Shown: positions 53,802-62,032 of the stretch, one piece after another
How positions within the stretch are numbered: position 1 is the stretch's first letter
Layout: each line of letters begins with the position of its first letter
Source of the DNA: Candidatus Bathyarchaeota archaeon A05DMB-3
Lineage (GTDB): Archaea; Thermoproteota; Bathyarchaeia; Bathyarchaeales; Bathycorpusculaceae
Direction: 5' to 3'
Assembly: GCA_019685555.1 (NCBI GenBank)
Contig: JABFQN010000004.1
Coordinates: forward strand, 40,853 to 104,852
DNA: 64,000 nucleotides
Notes under the pieces: model-generated
Told to the model about the DNA's origin: nothing
Database searches by the model: none
The model's input: only the letters and a program-made list of their open reading frames with translations
Program-made: the position numbers and the translations under genes

Positions 53802-54785
53802 ATGATGCAGAGCGAAACCAGACCCGAAGTAGTAGGCTATGATGAAAAAGACAAGTTTGGACCATGCTTCATAGTGAAAACTCCAAAGGGGCATACTGTA
53901 AAGGTTTCAGACACTTTCGCTGAAATGTTCCCCTTGTGGGCTGGAAGAGTACTCATAACGGCTGACAGCGAAAAATGGGCTTTGACAGCTGCAGAAGTGG
54001 CAACAGGCTTCGCTACAAGCGTTATTATGGCGCCTGCAGAAGCCGGCATAGAGGGTCTTGTTCCAAAAGAGAAAACTCCAGATGAACGGATAGGCGCCCT
54101 AATCCAAATTTATAACCGCAGCCGATTCGACTTAAAAACGCAGATGATGCTCCGCATAGGCCAATGCATAATGACTTGTCCCACAACAGCGGCTTTTGAT
54201 GCTCTTCCAAACGCGAAAAGAAGGCTAAAAGTTGGAAGAAGCCTACGTTATTTCGGCGACGGATTCCAAAAGAAAGGCTTAGTCGGCGACAGAAAAGTTT
54301 GGCGAATACCAGTAATGGAAGGCGAATTCATAGTTCAAGACTCTTTTGGAGCAGCCGAAGCTATTGCCGGAGGAAACTTCCTCATATTTGCAAAAGACAA
54401 AAACTCTGGACTGCAAGCAGCCGAAGAAGCCATAAAAGCAATAAAAAACAGAGCAAGCGAAGTAATAACGCCCTTTCCAGGAGGAGTCTGCCGTTCAGGC
54501 TCAAAAGCGGGGTCCCTAAAATACAAGCTTAAGGCTTCAACCAACCATCCCTTCTGTCCAACATTAAAGAAGATTATAACAGATTCTCAATTGCCAGAAG
54601 ACGTTAACTCCGTCTACGAAATAGTCGTTAATGGCTTAACGGTTGAAGCAGTCAAAAAAGCCATGGGCGAAGGAATAAAAGCAACCATAAACGTTCCAGG
54701 CGTTTTAAGGGTTTCCGCTGGCAATTATGGCGGAAAACTCGGCCCATACAAGGCGTTTCTGAAAGAGGTTTTGGGAATATCCTAA
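53802..54785 (+). CDS. ftr: Formylmethanofuran:tetrahydromethanopterin formyltransferase
   Basis: Moves the formyl group from methanofuran to H4MPT, the second step of archaeal C1 reduction. The 327-residue Ftr includes SDTFAEMFPLWAGRVLITAD, TCPTTAAFDALPNAKRRLKV and NHPFCPTLKKII. I chose ATG 53802, which follows AGGTTTGA; the frame extends 10 codons upstream. About 35 residues precede the usual Ftr N-terminus, an unusual extension. Two mtd-type genes and an frhB-like gene complete the local C1 set; mcr is not in the window. Confidence 0.92.
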   Translation: MMQSETRPEVVGYDEKDKFGPCFIVKTPKGHTVKVSDTFAEMFPLWAGRVLITADSEKWALTAAEVATGFATSVIMAPAEAGIEGLVPKEKTPDERIGALIQIYNRSRFDLKTQMMLRIGQCIMTCPTTAAFDALPNAKRRLKVGRSLRYFGDGFQKKGLVGDRKVWRIPVMEGEFIVQDSFGAAEAIAGGNFLIFAKDKNSGLQAAEEAIKAIKNRASEVITPFPGGVCRSGSKAGSLKYKLKASTNHPFCPTLKKIITDSQLPEDVNSVYEIVVNGLTVEAVKKAMGEGIKATINVPGVLRVSAGNYGGKLGPYKAFLKEVLGIS

Positions 54786-54860
54786 ACCCTTATTAATCCA
54801 AATTCTTATTTGGCTCTCCGCCATGTAGCTTTATAGCCAATAAACTTCAAGTGAAAAGCT

Positions 54861-56129
54861 TTGAGTGCTCCCAAAAAGCGAACATCCCTTGAGCTCTTCC
54901 GACTTAAAAAAATACTGAATGCGCTAGCTGGCAAAGAAGGGCGGGGAACAGAGCTTATTTCGCTTTATGTTCCGCCTGGAAAGCAGATAAGCGAAGTTAT
55001 GAACATGCTTAGGGAAGAATATGGCACTGCTTCGAACATAAAATCCACGACAACCCGCAAAAACGTTCAAGACGCTATAGTCAAAGTTCAACAGCGCCTA
55101 AAACTTTTCAAAGAAGCTCCTGAAAACGGGCTTGTAATCTTCTGTGGGGCGGTTCCGCAAAACGGTGCTGGAAGCGAAAAAATAGAAACTTACGTTATTA
55201 TCCCGCCAGAGCCTATACGCATATACCTTTACCGTTGCGACTCCCGTTTCCACACAGAGCACTTGCAAGAGCTTCTGCGAGAAAAAGAAGCATATGGCAT
55301 ACTTCTCATAGACGCCACAGCAGCAACCCTTGCAACCCTCCAAGGCAGAAGGCTTGAAATAATCAGAGAGGTAACGTCTGGTGTTCCAGGAAAAACCCGA
55401 GCTGGTGGGCAGTCAGCCAGAAGATTTGAAAGACTTAGGGAGATGCGCCTCCAAGAATATTTTAGACGCGTAGGCGAGCACGCTAATGAAATATTCTTAC
55501 CTATAGAAAACTTAAAGGGCTTAATAATTGGCGGGCCGGGTCCAACAAAATACGACTTTGAAAAAGGCGATTATCTAAACTATCAGTTGAAAGAGAAAAT
55601 CATAGACACTGTTGACACGGCTTATGTGGATGAGCAAGGCGTGAAGGAAATTGTTGACAAGGCTCCTGAAATAATGCGGAAAATCCGCTACATAGAAGAA
55701 CGCCAAATAATGCAACAGTTCCTATACGAAATAGGCCACGACACGGGCTTAGCCACCTACGGCGAAGAAGCCGTAAGAAAAGCCCTAGAAGCAGGCGCCG
55801 TCAAAACACTGCTTCTATCAGAAGGCATAGACATCACACGGGTAAAAGTCAAATGCAGCGTCTGCGGCTATGAAGAGCAGCAGACCGTTAAAGGGCCGAT
55901 GCTAACAAGTTTTGAACAAAGCCTAGTTGGAAAGCCATGCCCCAAATGCAAGGCTCCATCGTTAAGCGTAATTGAAAAACAGGAGCTTATAGAAAACTTT
56001 GCTCAGCTTGCAGAATACACGGATACGGAAGTCGAAATAATCTCTGACAACACTGAAGAGGGGCAGATGCTTAAAAACTCCTTCGGAGGAATAGCCGCCC
56101 TTCTACGCTTCAAACTGCAGGAACAGTAA
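54861..56129 (+). CDS. prf1: Peptide chain release factor aRF1
   Basis: Recognises all three stop codons and releases the peptide. The 422-residue protein has the stop-recognition NIKS motif in SNIKSTTTRKNVQDAI (about 58-61), YRCDSRFHTEHL (YxCxxxF), the catalytic GGQ in TRAGGQSARRFERL (about 182-184), and a C-terminal zinc-like region VKCSVCGYEE and KPCPKCKA. TTG start at 54861. Its 3' end overlaps the converging NosD-like gene by 20 bases. Confidence 0.96.
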   Translation: MSAPKKRTSLELFRLKKILNALAGKEGRGTELISLYVPPGKQISEVMNMLREEYGTASNIKSTTTRKNVQDAIVKVQQRLKLFKEAPENGLVIFCGAVPQNGAGSEKIETYVIIPPEPIRIYLYRCDSRFHTEHLQELLREKEAYGILLIDATAATLATLQGRRLEIIREVTSGVPGKTRAGGQSARRFERLREMRLQEYFRRVGEHANEIFLPIENLKGLIIGGPGPTKYDFEKGDYLNYQLKEKIIDTVDTAYVDEQGVKEIVDKAPEIMRKIRYIEERQIMQQFLYEIGHDTGLATYGEEAVRKALEAGAVKTLLLSEGIDITRVKVKCSVCGYEEQQTVKGPMLTSFEQSLVGKPCPKCKAPSLSVIEKQELIENFAQLAEYTDTEVEIISDNTEEGQMLKNSFGGIAALLRFKLQEQ

Positions 56130-57810
56130 TTTTACTTTGTGTTTTCTTAATTTTTCTGAAATAGGCCAAAAAGACTGCTCCAAATGCGGCTATTATAACT
56201 AATGTGGCTATGATCCATTTTGGGACGGGTTCCGCATTCGGTATTACTGGGTTCTCTCCATTAGAGAGCTCTGAAATTATAACTGGTTTCATAAGCGGAT
56301 AATTGTCTTGATTTTTTCCGTAGATAAAGTAAGGCATATCTCCTATTCCGTCACCGTCTGCATCTTGTCCAGCATAGTCACTCCAGTAGTTTCCGCCAGA
56401 AGGGTAATCGTTATCCCAAAGGTTTAATGATGGAGAACCAAAAAGTATCACATAATAAAAATCAGAAACCTGTTTGGTGTTATTGATGAAGTTGTTATGA
56501 TAAACGGTATTGTTTGAAGACCCACTGAAGTATATGCCAACATTGTTTTTTATTATGATATTTCTGATAATTTTGTTATTTGAAGCCCCAACGAGATAGA
56601 TGCCCTCCCTACCACTCGCTTCTACACGGTTTCCAGATATGTCGTTGTTGGTGGAGTTCTCTCCGAGCATGATGCCAGAAAGTTCAATGTTTTTTATCAC
56701 GTTTCCGTTAATTGTATTATAAGAGGAGTTAAGAAGGAGGATGCCGTACTCGCTGTTTGTTATGTTGTTTTTGGTGATTTTGGAGTTTTTAGTGTAAGCC
56801 AGTGTTACGCCTCGTCCATTATTACTGAGTTTTAGACTTTGAATTGTTATACTTGTGCAGTTTACAAGGACTACGCATCCGGCGTCAGGCGGCACCGTTT
56901 GATTCTTTCTGTTGATCCAGTAATAAATTGGTTTGCTGTCCACCGTGTTTGAAACATCAACATCATTAAACCAATTTGCAAGATAGCCGCAATCCGCCTT
57001 GAAGTTATACTTGTTATTATTCATGCTATTGTTTCTAAGTGTGTTGTTAGAGCTATACTCGATTAAAATGCCACAAGTATTGTTTACCGCGTTGTTTGCG
57101 GATAAAATGTTGTTCTTCGAAGAAGAATAGATATTGATGCCCCAGCTATTGTTTGCAACATGGTTTTCAGATAATATGTTGTTTGAGGACAAACTAAGCC
57201 TAATGCCGCACAAATGGTTTCCTATTACAGTGTTTCTAAATATTTTGTTATTTGAAGAGTTGAAAAACTCGATGCCAAAGCAAAGGGGGAAACTGCTGTT
57301 TGCTATCTTATTTTCAGAAATGGTGTTATTTGAAGACATGAAAATTGAGATGCCTCGTTCCCTACTTGCCTCTATGTTGTTTCTGGATATAATGTTGTTA
57401 GATGCTTGTTTCATTTCGATGCCGGTCCAGCAGTTTGTTAAGTTATTTCTAAAAATGTTGTTGTTTGAAGACCCATCAAGATATATGCCGCAATGAAAAT
57501 TTGCTATTTGCATATTCTTAATCGTCACGTTGCTTCTATTTGAGAGGTCTATTCCTGTATAATATCCGCTGAGGGTGTAGCCCGCTCCATCAATCACAAT
57601 GTTATCTTTCTCCACAATAATGGAATCAAAAATGTTTTCAGTAAAAGTATAGACATTCCCGTCGCAATGTATTTTATTAGTTCCCTCAATAGTTCCGTCA
57701 ACCCTAATGTAAATGGTTCCACTTGCCTTTGTCGTGTTGATTTCTAGAATAGAAATGGAAATAGAAAAAAGAACCAGCAACAAAATGAATTCTAATGTGA
57801 ATTTCTTCAT
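56110..57810 (-). CDS. NosD-like beta-helix surface protein
   Basis: A 566-residue exported protein: signal peptide (1-30, FILLLVLFSISISILEI), a right-handed parallel beta-helix of about twenty SSNNxI-type turns (about 75-480), and a C-terminal anchor helix KWIIATLVIIAAFGAVFLAY with basic tail. NosD-type repeats occur in many archaeal surface proteins that bind sugars or metals; the substrate here is unknown. Repeats such as LSSNNILSEN and YSSNNTLRNN are visible at codon level. Promoter probably within 57811-57860. Confidence 0.85.
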   Translation of the reverse strand: MKKFTLEFILLLVLFSISISILEINTTKASGTIYIRVDGTIEGTNKIHCDGNVYTFTENIFDSIIVEKDNIVIDGAGYTLSGYYTGIDLSNRSNVTIKNMQIANFHCGIYLDGSSNNNIFRNNLTNCWTGIEMKQASNNIISRNNIEASRERGISIFMSSNNTISENKIANSSFPLCFGIEFFNSSNNKIFRNTVIGNHLCGIRLSLSSNNILSENHVANNSWGINIYSSSKNNILSANNAVNNTCGILIEYSSNNTLRNNSMNNNKYNFKADCGYLANWFNDVDVSNTVDSKPIYYWINRKNQTVPPDAGCVVLVNCTSITIQSLKLSNNGRGVTLAYTKNSKITKNNITNSEYGILLLNSSYNTINGNVIKNIELSGIMLGENSTNNDISGNRVEASGREGIYLVGASNNKIIRNIIIKNNVGIYFSGSSNNTVYHNNFINNTKQVSDFYYVILFGSPSLNLWDNDYPSGGNYWSDYAGQDADGDGIGDMPYFIYGKNQDNYPLMKPVIISELSNGENPVIPNAEPVPKWIIATLVIIAAFGAVFLAYFRKIKKTQSKITVPAV

Positions 57811-57904
57811 AGCAAACTAATGATACTTTCTTTGATCCAAAATTTATAGGTTACCTTGAACAAGATTTTCGTAGACAAACTATACACAGCCTAATTCGTT
57901 AAAA

Positions 57905-57917
57905 GTGGACCGGGCGG
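57905..57917 (-). repeat. 13-bp copy of tRNA-Ala 3' end (candidate attachment-site remnant)
   Basis: GTGGACCGGGCGG matches 63946-63958 exactly, i.e. the last 12 tRNA bases (acceptor strand and discriminator) plus one base of the tRNA-Ala gene at the right edge. No other tRNA structure surrounds this copy. Both copies have the same orientation with 6.0 kb between them. Confidence 0.45.
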
Positions 57918-57947
57918 TATGCAATTAAATAATTAAGTGAATCCTTT

Positions 57948-59207
57948 TTAGAGTTTTCTTATTTTTCCTGGTTCTGGTTGGTATATTTGGCCTTGTTGTG
58001 TTAGGCGCCATATGGCTGTTTCAACCGCCGCCTTTTCTAGGCCTTCTTCTTCGTATGCTCGGTTTACGATTTCTTCTATTGTTATTGTGTGGTTTGGCAG
58101 GTTTTCCAACAGCCATTTTAGGGCTTGGCTTAAGCCTTTTGTCTGTATTGTTTGGGGTTTCCAGAGCTCCTTTTTGGGTGGAGGGGGTATTATCTGAAGA
58201 TTTTGTGCGCTTGTCGCGGCTTGTTGTGTTTGCGGCTGGTAGTCCATTAGGGTTATGGTTGGCTTGACTGTTTCTTTCAGCATTTCGGGCAGCTTCCTGT
58301 TTAGCTGGCCTATTATACGCTTCATTTTTCTAGCCCTTGAAACGCTTGACCAGTAGAAGGCCTCGTCTACAGTGTCTTCGGCTATCGGTATTGTCACTTT
58401 GCCGGCTACGCGTCTTCCTGTTCTGCCACGGCGCTGAATATAGCGTATCTCGCTTGGAACAGGCTCATAAAAAACTACATGGTCAACTTCCGGAATGTCT
58501 AAGCCTTCCTCAGCTATGCTTGTGGCTATCAGCACGTTTATTTCGCCACTCCGGAGCTTTTCAAGAACTTCCCGCTGCTGTTCCTGACTCATCCCGGGAT
58601 CGCCTTCCCTCTCGCCTTGGCCTACGAAGCGTTCAACCCTAAGCCTTGCATTGTTGCTTAGGGCTTTGAGTAGGGCGTTCACTGTGTCGCGGTACTGTGT
58701 GAAAACAATAAGCCTCGAGTCAGGCTTTGCCTGAAGCTGAGCCTCCAAAACCTTGACAAGCTCTTTAACTTTTGGGTTTTCTGTTGCCATGCAACTTCTT
58801 AGGGTTTTTCTAGCCTCTATGAAGAGTGGATCGTTTAAAATTGACTTGTGGCCTCTACTTCCTTCCATTGCCATGCGTTTAAGGCTTTTCTCAATGAAGG
58901 CTTCTAGGGTTTCAGGCCCTTGCGATTCTATGAGTTCTATCATGTGGGCTATGCTTAGGGCTGCTGTTGCTTCTACCTTAAGCTGGTATAGGTATCCACC
59001 CTCTCCGCTTCCAAGCCTGCGCTGCAATTCTTCATTAAGCTCTACTAGGTCTCGCCTTGTTATGAAGGCTGGCTGCTTGTCTGTTAAAACGCCTAGAGCC
59101 TGCAAACCCTTAACCCGTTCAACAAGCATTTGCCTAAGCCTATCCCTTACAGCCAAATACTGTTCAGGAGGCTTAACCCTTCGCCACTCAACCTCTATTG
59201 GCTGAAT
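57948..59207 (-). pseudogene. hef: Hef-type helicase lacking its N-terminal half
   Basis: The frame holds the helical insert and second helicase domain of archaeal Hef/FANCM: VEATAALSIAHMIELIESQG, RLIVFTQYRDTVNALLKAL, RFVGQGEREGDPGMSQEQQR, LIATSIAEEGLDIPEVDHVV and RYIQRRGRTGR (motifs IV-VI), then a short winged-helix tail. The first RecA domain with Walker A and B is absent, as is the XPF nuclease domain. The frame is open to 59207 with helicase-like residues (IEVEWRRVKPPEQYLAVRD) and then breaks off at the neighbouring operon, so it is a truncated remnant. Alone it could not hydrolyse ATP. Confidence 0.8.
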
Positions 59208-59212
59208 TCACC

Positions 59213-59665
59213 TTATGGATAATGTGGTTTTTCGTACCGCCACATAACTGTCTCGTTTGGAGATAAAATGTATGTGTCTGCGCCGACATGACCATATTCC
59301 CAGCTATCGTTTGTCCAGTGGTACCACATCCAGTAATAGGTTCCATTGTTCCAGACATTATTTATAGCATCTACAAAACTGGCTTTTTGAGACGGCCAAT
59401 AAGTGTAGTTCACAGTGGCTACTCTTTTGGTTGCGCTTAGGAGGTCGCATCCCGCAAGCACAACAGTATTATTGTGCCATTTCACAGTTCCACTGCCATA
59501 ATTAAGACATATGTTGACGTGCATAACGCACCCTTCATACTCCCTTAGTTTTGCAACAAGGTTTTGGCATTCCATATAATAATATCCGGCGACATATCCC
59601 ACGAGGATTAGGGAGGTTAACCATCCTAAGCCGAAAATTGTTAGGCTTCTTTTCGAAAGCTCCAT
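59213..59665 (-). CDS. Membrane-anchored DUF4430 domain protein
   Basis: A 150-residue protein with an N-terminal membrane helix (LTIFGLGWLTSLILVGYVAG) and a DUF4430-like domain: VNICLNYGSGTVKWHNNTVV, SATKRVATVNYTYWPSQKAS, FVDAINNVWNNGTYYWMWYH and LSPNETVMWRYEKPHYP. DUF4430 is the ligand-facing beta domain of transcobalamin-type proteins. It matches the repeats of the protein encoded at 62032. Last gene of a four-gene operon; overlaps the ECF gene by 25 bases. Confidence 0.75.
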   Translation of the reverse strand: MELSKRSLTIFGLGWLTSLILVGYVAGYYYMECQNLVAKLREYEGCVMHVNICLNYGSGTVKWHNNTVVLAGCDLLSATKRVATVNYTYWPSQKASFVDAINNVWNNGTYYWMWYHWTNDSWEYGHVGADTYILSPNETVMWRYEKPHYP

Positions 59666-60222
59666 GGATTCTCGCCTACAAGGCTGCTTATAACCCTAAC
59701 TAGGATAAAAAATGCACCCCCAAAAAACACCGTGTTTGACGCAACATGAACCACCGTGAACCATGCACCTTGAACCAACGCAACAATTATCGGAACACCA
59801 TAAGGCAAAGCCCAGCCAATATTTGTGATCACATCATAAACAAGTGTGAGGAAAGCCGCCAGAAACGAAACTTCAATATTCAGAATCTTCGGCGGATCTT
59901 TTATTTCAACATGATTTTTGCCTAAAACCCTTCGGTAAACACCTCCCGTGAAGCCTATTAAAGCCATGCCAACCATCTGGTAGGGCATCACTACACCGGC
60001 GACGCCCCACGGTGATAGAAAACCGTTAATGAACATGGTTAACGCTCCGAGAGCCGCGCCTAAAACGGCGCCGAACATAAACCCAACAACAAAACATATT
60101 AGGGATGTGAATTCAACGTTTGGGGGTCTGGGTGTCAGCTGGATTCCAATGCAGAGCGCCGACAAAACCGACAGCAGCGCAATTCGTCGGCAGTTCACGT
60201 TCTCACCAAAGTTCCAGACCAA
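59641..60222 (-). CDS. ECF transporter S-component in DUF4430 operon
   Basis: A 193-residue membrane protein with six helices. CRRIALLSVLSALCIGIQLT, PRPPNVEFTSLICFVVGFMFG and GAALGALTMFINGFLSPWG are the typical S-component opening, ligand loop and second hairpin. In ECF transporters the S-component binds the vitamin; the energising EcfA/EcfT are not in the window. Position between two DUF4430 proteins suggests a shared ligand. Confidence 0.75.
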   Translation of the reverse strand: MVWNFGENVNCRRIALLSVLSALCIGIQLTPRPPNVEFTSLICFVVGFMFGAVLGAALGALTMFINGFLSPWGVAGVVMPYQMVGMALIGFTGGVYRRVLGKNHVEIKDPPKILNIEVSFLAAFLTLVYDVITNIGWALPYGVPIIVALVQGAWFTVVHVASNTVFFGGAFFILVRVISSLVGENPWSFRKEA

Positions 60223-60235
60223 TACTCTCCAGACT

Positions 60236-62032
60236 TCAGCGGTAAACCTTGTATGGTTGGGATTCTAGCAGAAAGCTTCTTCTCCAGAAGGGTCTAGAAG
60301 AAAAAGTGGAGTCTTCGGTGTTTTGCTGACTACTGCTCGTGGCGGTAGAGCCTGTTGGATTGGTAGCAATTTTGACTTCGATTACGTCACTTCGTATGTA
60401 TCCCGCCTTCTCAGCCCATAAGGGCGGGTCATACCTCACTGTTATGACGACGTAGCCCGTGGCGTTGGTTGTGTACGTTCTGTATAGGAAGTGGACTGTT
60501 GCTCCTTCAACGGGCTGCCAGTTTCCGCTCGTATCGTTGTAGCACATAACACGAACTGTTATGTTTTCTCCAAAATGCACTTCGGTTTTGTCAACCCAAA
60601 TTTTCAGCGGCAGGTAAGTCCACTCTCCATAATAAATTAGCAGTTCCTTGTGGGGTGGGTTTGGAGGCGATGTAATGTTCCATTCAAAGTCAGCCATACC
60701 AACATTGGGCATGTAATAGTCTACACGGTACATCCAGCCCGCCAGCCCAGCAGCCTCCTCGCCAGCTATAGCGTAGAGGTATAAGCCTAAGCTTGTTTGT
60801 CTAACTTTGTATGTGAAGCCGCCGATCTCCGCCGCCCTGTCCAAGGCACCTAGAACTGTGGGTTTTGGCAGGTAATGTGACTGTCCAGTGTCGTCAACTA
60901 TCATAGATGCGGCTACGAAAACCGTGCGCCTCCAAATGGTTGACTGTTTACCCTCTATCCTAGCGTATATGTGGAGGCCGTTTGTCGGGTAGTGCCTTCT
61001 GCAGAGAGCAACCACAGCATAGGATGTCATTAGCGCTTTGTTGGCAGGGGTAGTTGTCGTCCAGTTGAAAGAGCCGTCAACATTCTGCAGGCTTAGCAGG
61101 TGATCAAGCACGCTGATGTTATCCACTTTCCAGTCCGCTGGGTCCTGGCCGACACTGCATATGGCGTCTATGGCCCAGGAATCAGAAGCGCTGTTCACAA
61201 CACCCCAGCAGGGAAAGCCCCCGTTTGATTGCTGTTGATTTTTTAAGTACTGCAACGCCTTAACAATAGTGTTTGATCTGGAGTCTTCGCCAGCGGAAAC
61301 CAGCGCCATAATTGCGGCGGCTGTGTCGTCAACATCGCTTGTTACGCCAACCGCCCAGCTCCAACCACCATCAGCATTCTGATGTGTTTTAATGAAGTTA
61401 ACCGACCCACGGGTAATTGTTGAACTTACATTTTCGCCTGCCGAAACAAGTGCCATAACACCCCAAAAGTCGTCGTTGAGCTGTGACGGGCTTCCAATCT
61501 GGCTGTTGTTAAAGAAGCCTTCAAGTATCTCCACGTAGTTTGTGCCACCTATATTTCTCGGGTCTTTTCCAGCTGCCGTCATTGCCAAAATAAAACGTGC
61601 AACATCCGTTGAAACATTCAAATTAAGCTGACCCTTGTTCTCGATCAAGTATTCAACTATGGATTTTCCATTAGGCTTTGTCCAGTTGTGGGGGTCTTCC
61701 CCTGCGGCTGCGACTGCCATAACCGCCCAACAAGAAGTTGCAAAATCTGATATTTTGCCATCAGTTCCCTGAACACTTCTCAAGTAGTTTAAGGCTTTAG
61801 ATAACGGGGTGTCGTTGCTTTGGGGTGATAATGTTTCAGAACCTGAGACATAACCCCAGCTATCACTGATATTATTATTGCCTTGATGGGTTTCTACCTG
61901 CGGGGCTGCTTCCTCCTCGATGGTTGAAACTGCTTTTTCACTGGTTCTTGCTAAAAATAGGGGGGTTATAAGCATTAGAAAAAGTAGGAAGCTAAAGACC
62001 ACCGTGTAGCGGATGTTCCCATCCTTTTTCAT
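60236..62032 (-). CDS. Exported toroid + DUF4430 protein, transcobalamin-like
   Basis: The 598-residue protein has a signal/anchor helix (about 9-28), then a prenyltransferase/squalene-cyclase-type alpha-toroid (about 75-345) with repeats such as FIKTHQNADGGWSWAVGV, DDTAAAIMALVSAGEDSRSN and LLSLQNVDGSFNW, then a DUF4430-like beta domain (about 350-450: HIYARIEGKQSTIWRRTVFV, LGALDRAAEIGGFTYKVRQT, AAGLAGWMYRVDYYMP) and an Ig-like part (VEGATVHFLYRTYTTNATGY). Toroid plus DUF4430 is the domain order of transcobalamin and intrinsic factor. No C-terminal anchor. Its ATG overlaps the upstream stop as TAATG. Confidence 0.75.
   Translation of the reverse strand: MKKDGNIRYTVVFSFLLFLMLITPLFLARTSEKAVSTIEEEAAPQVETHQGNNNISDSWGYVSGSETLSPQSNDTPLSKALNYLRSVQGTDGKISDFATSCWAVMAVAAAGEDPHNWTKPNGKSIVEYLIENKGQLNLNVSTDVARFILAMTAAGKDPRNIGGTNYVEILEGFFNNSQIGSPSQLNDDFWGVMALVSAGENVSSTITRGSVNFIKTHQNADGGWSWAVGVTSDVDDTAAAIMALVSAGEDSRSNTIVKALQYLKNQQQSNGGFPCWGVVNSASDSWAIDAICSVGQDPADWKVDNISVLDHLLSLQNVDGSFNWTTTTPANKALMTSYAVVALCRRHYPTNGLHIYARIEGKQSTIWRRTVFVAASMIVDDTGQSHYLPKPTVLGALDRAAEIGGFTYKVRQTSLGLYLYAIAGEEAAGLAGWMYRVDYYMPNVGMADFEWNITSPPNPPHKELLIYYGEWTYLPLKIWVDKTEVHFGENITVRVMCYNDTSGNWQPVEGATVHFLYRTYTTNATGYVVITVRYDPPLWAEKAGYIRSDVIEVKIATNPTGSTATSSSQQNTEDSTFSSRPFWRRSFLLESQPYKVYR

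Noticed and set aside
60236..60330. Frameshift at the C-terminus of the toroid protein removing an anchor helix
   Set aside because: Another frame reads PLFLLDPSGEEAF, but it stops at once and gives no hydrophobic helix, so I do not claim a frameshift.
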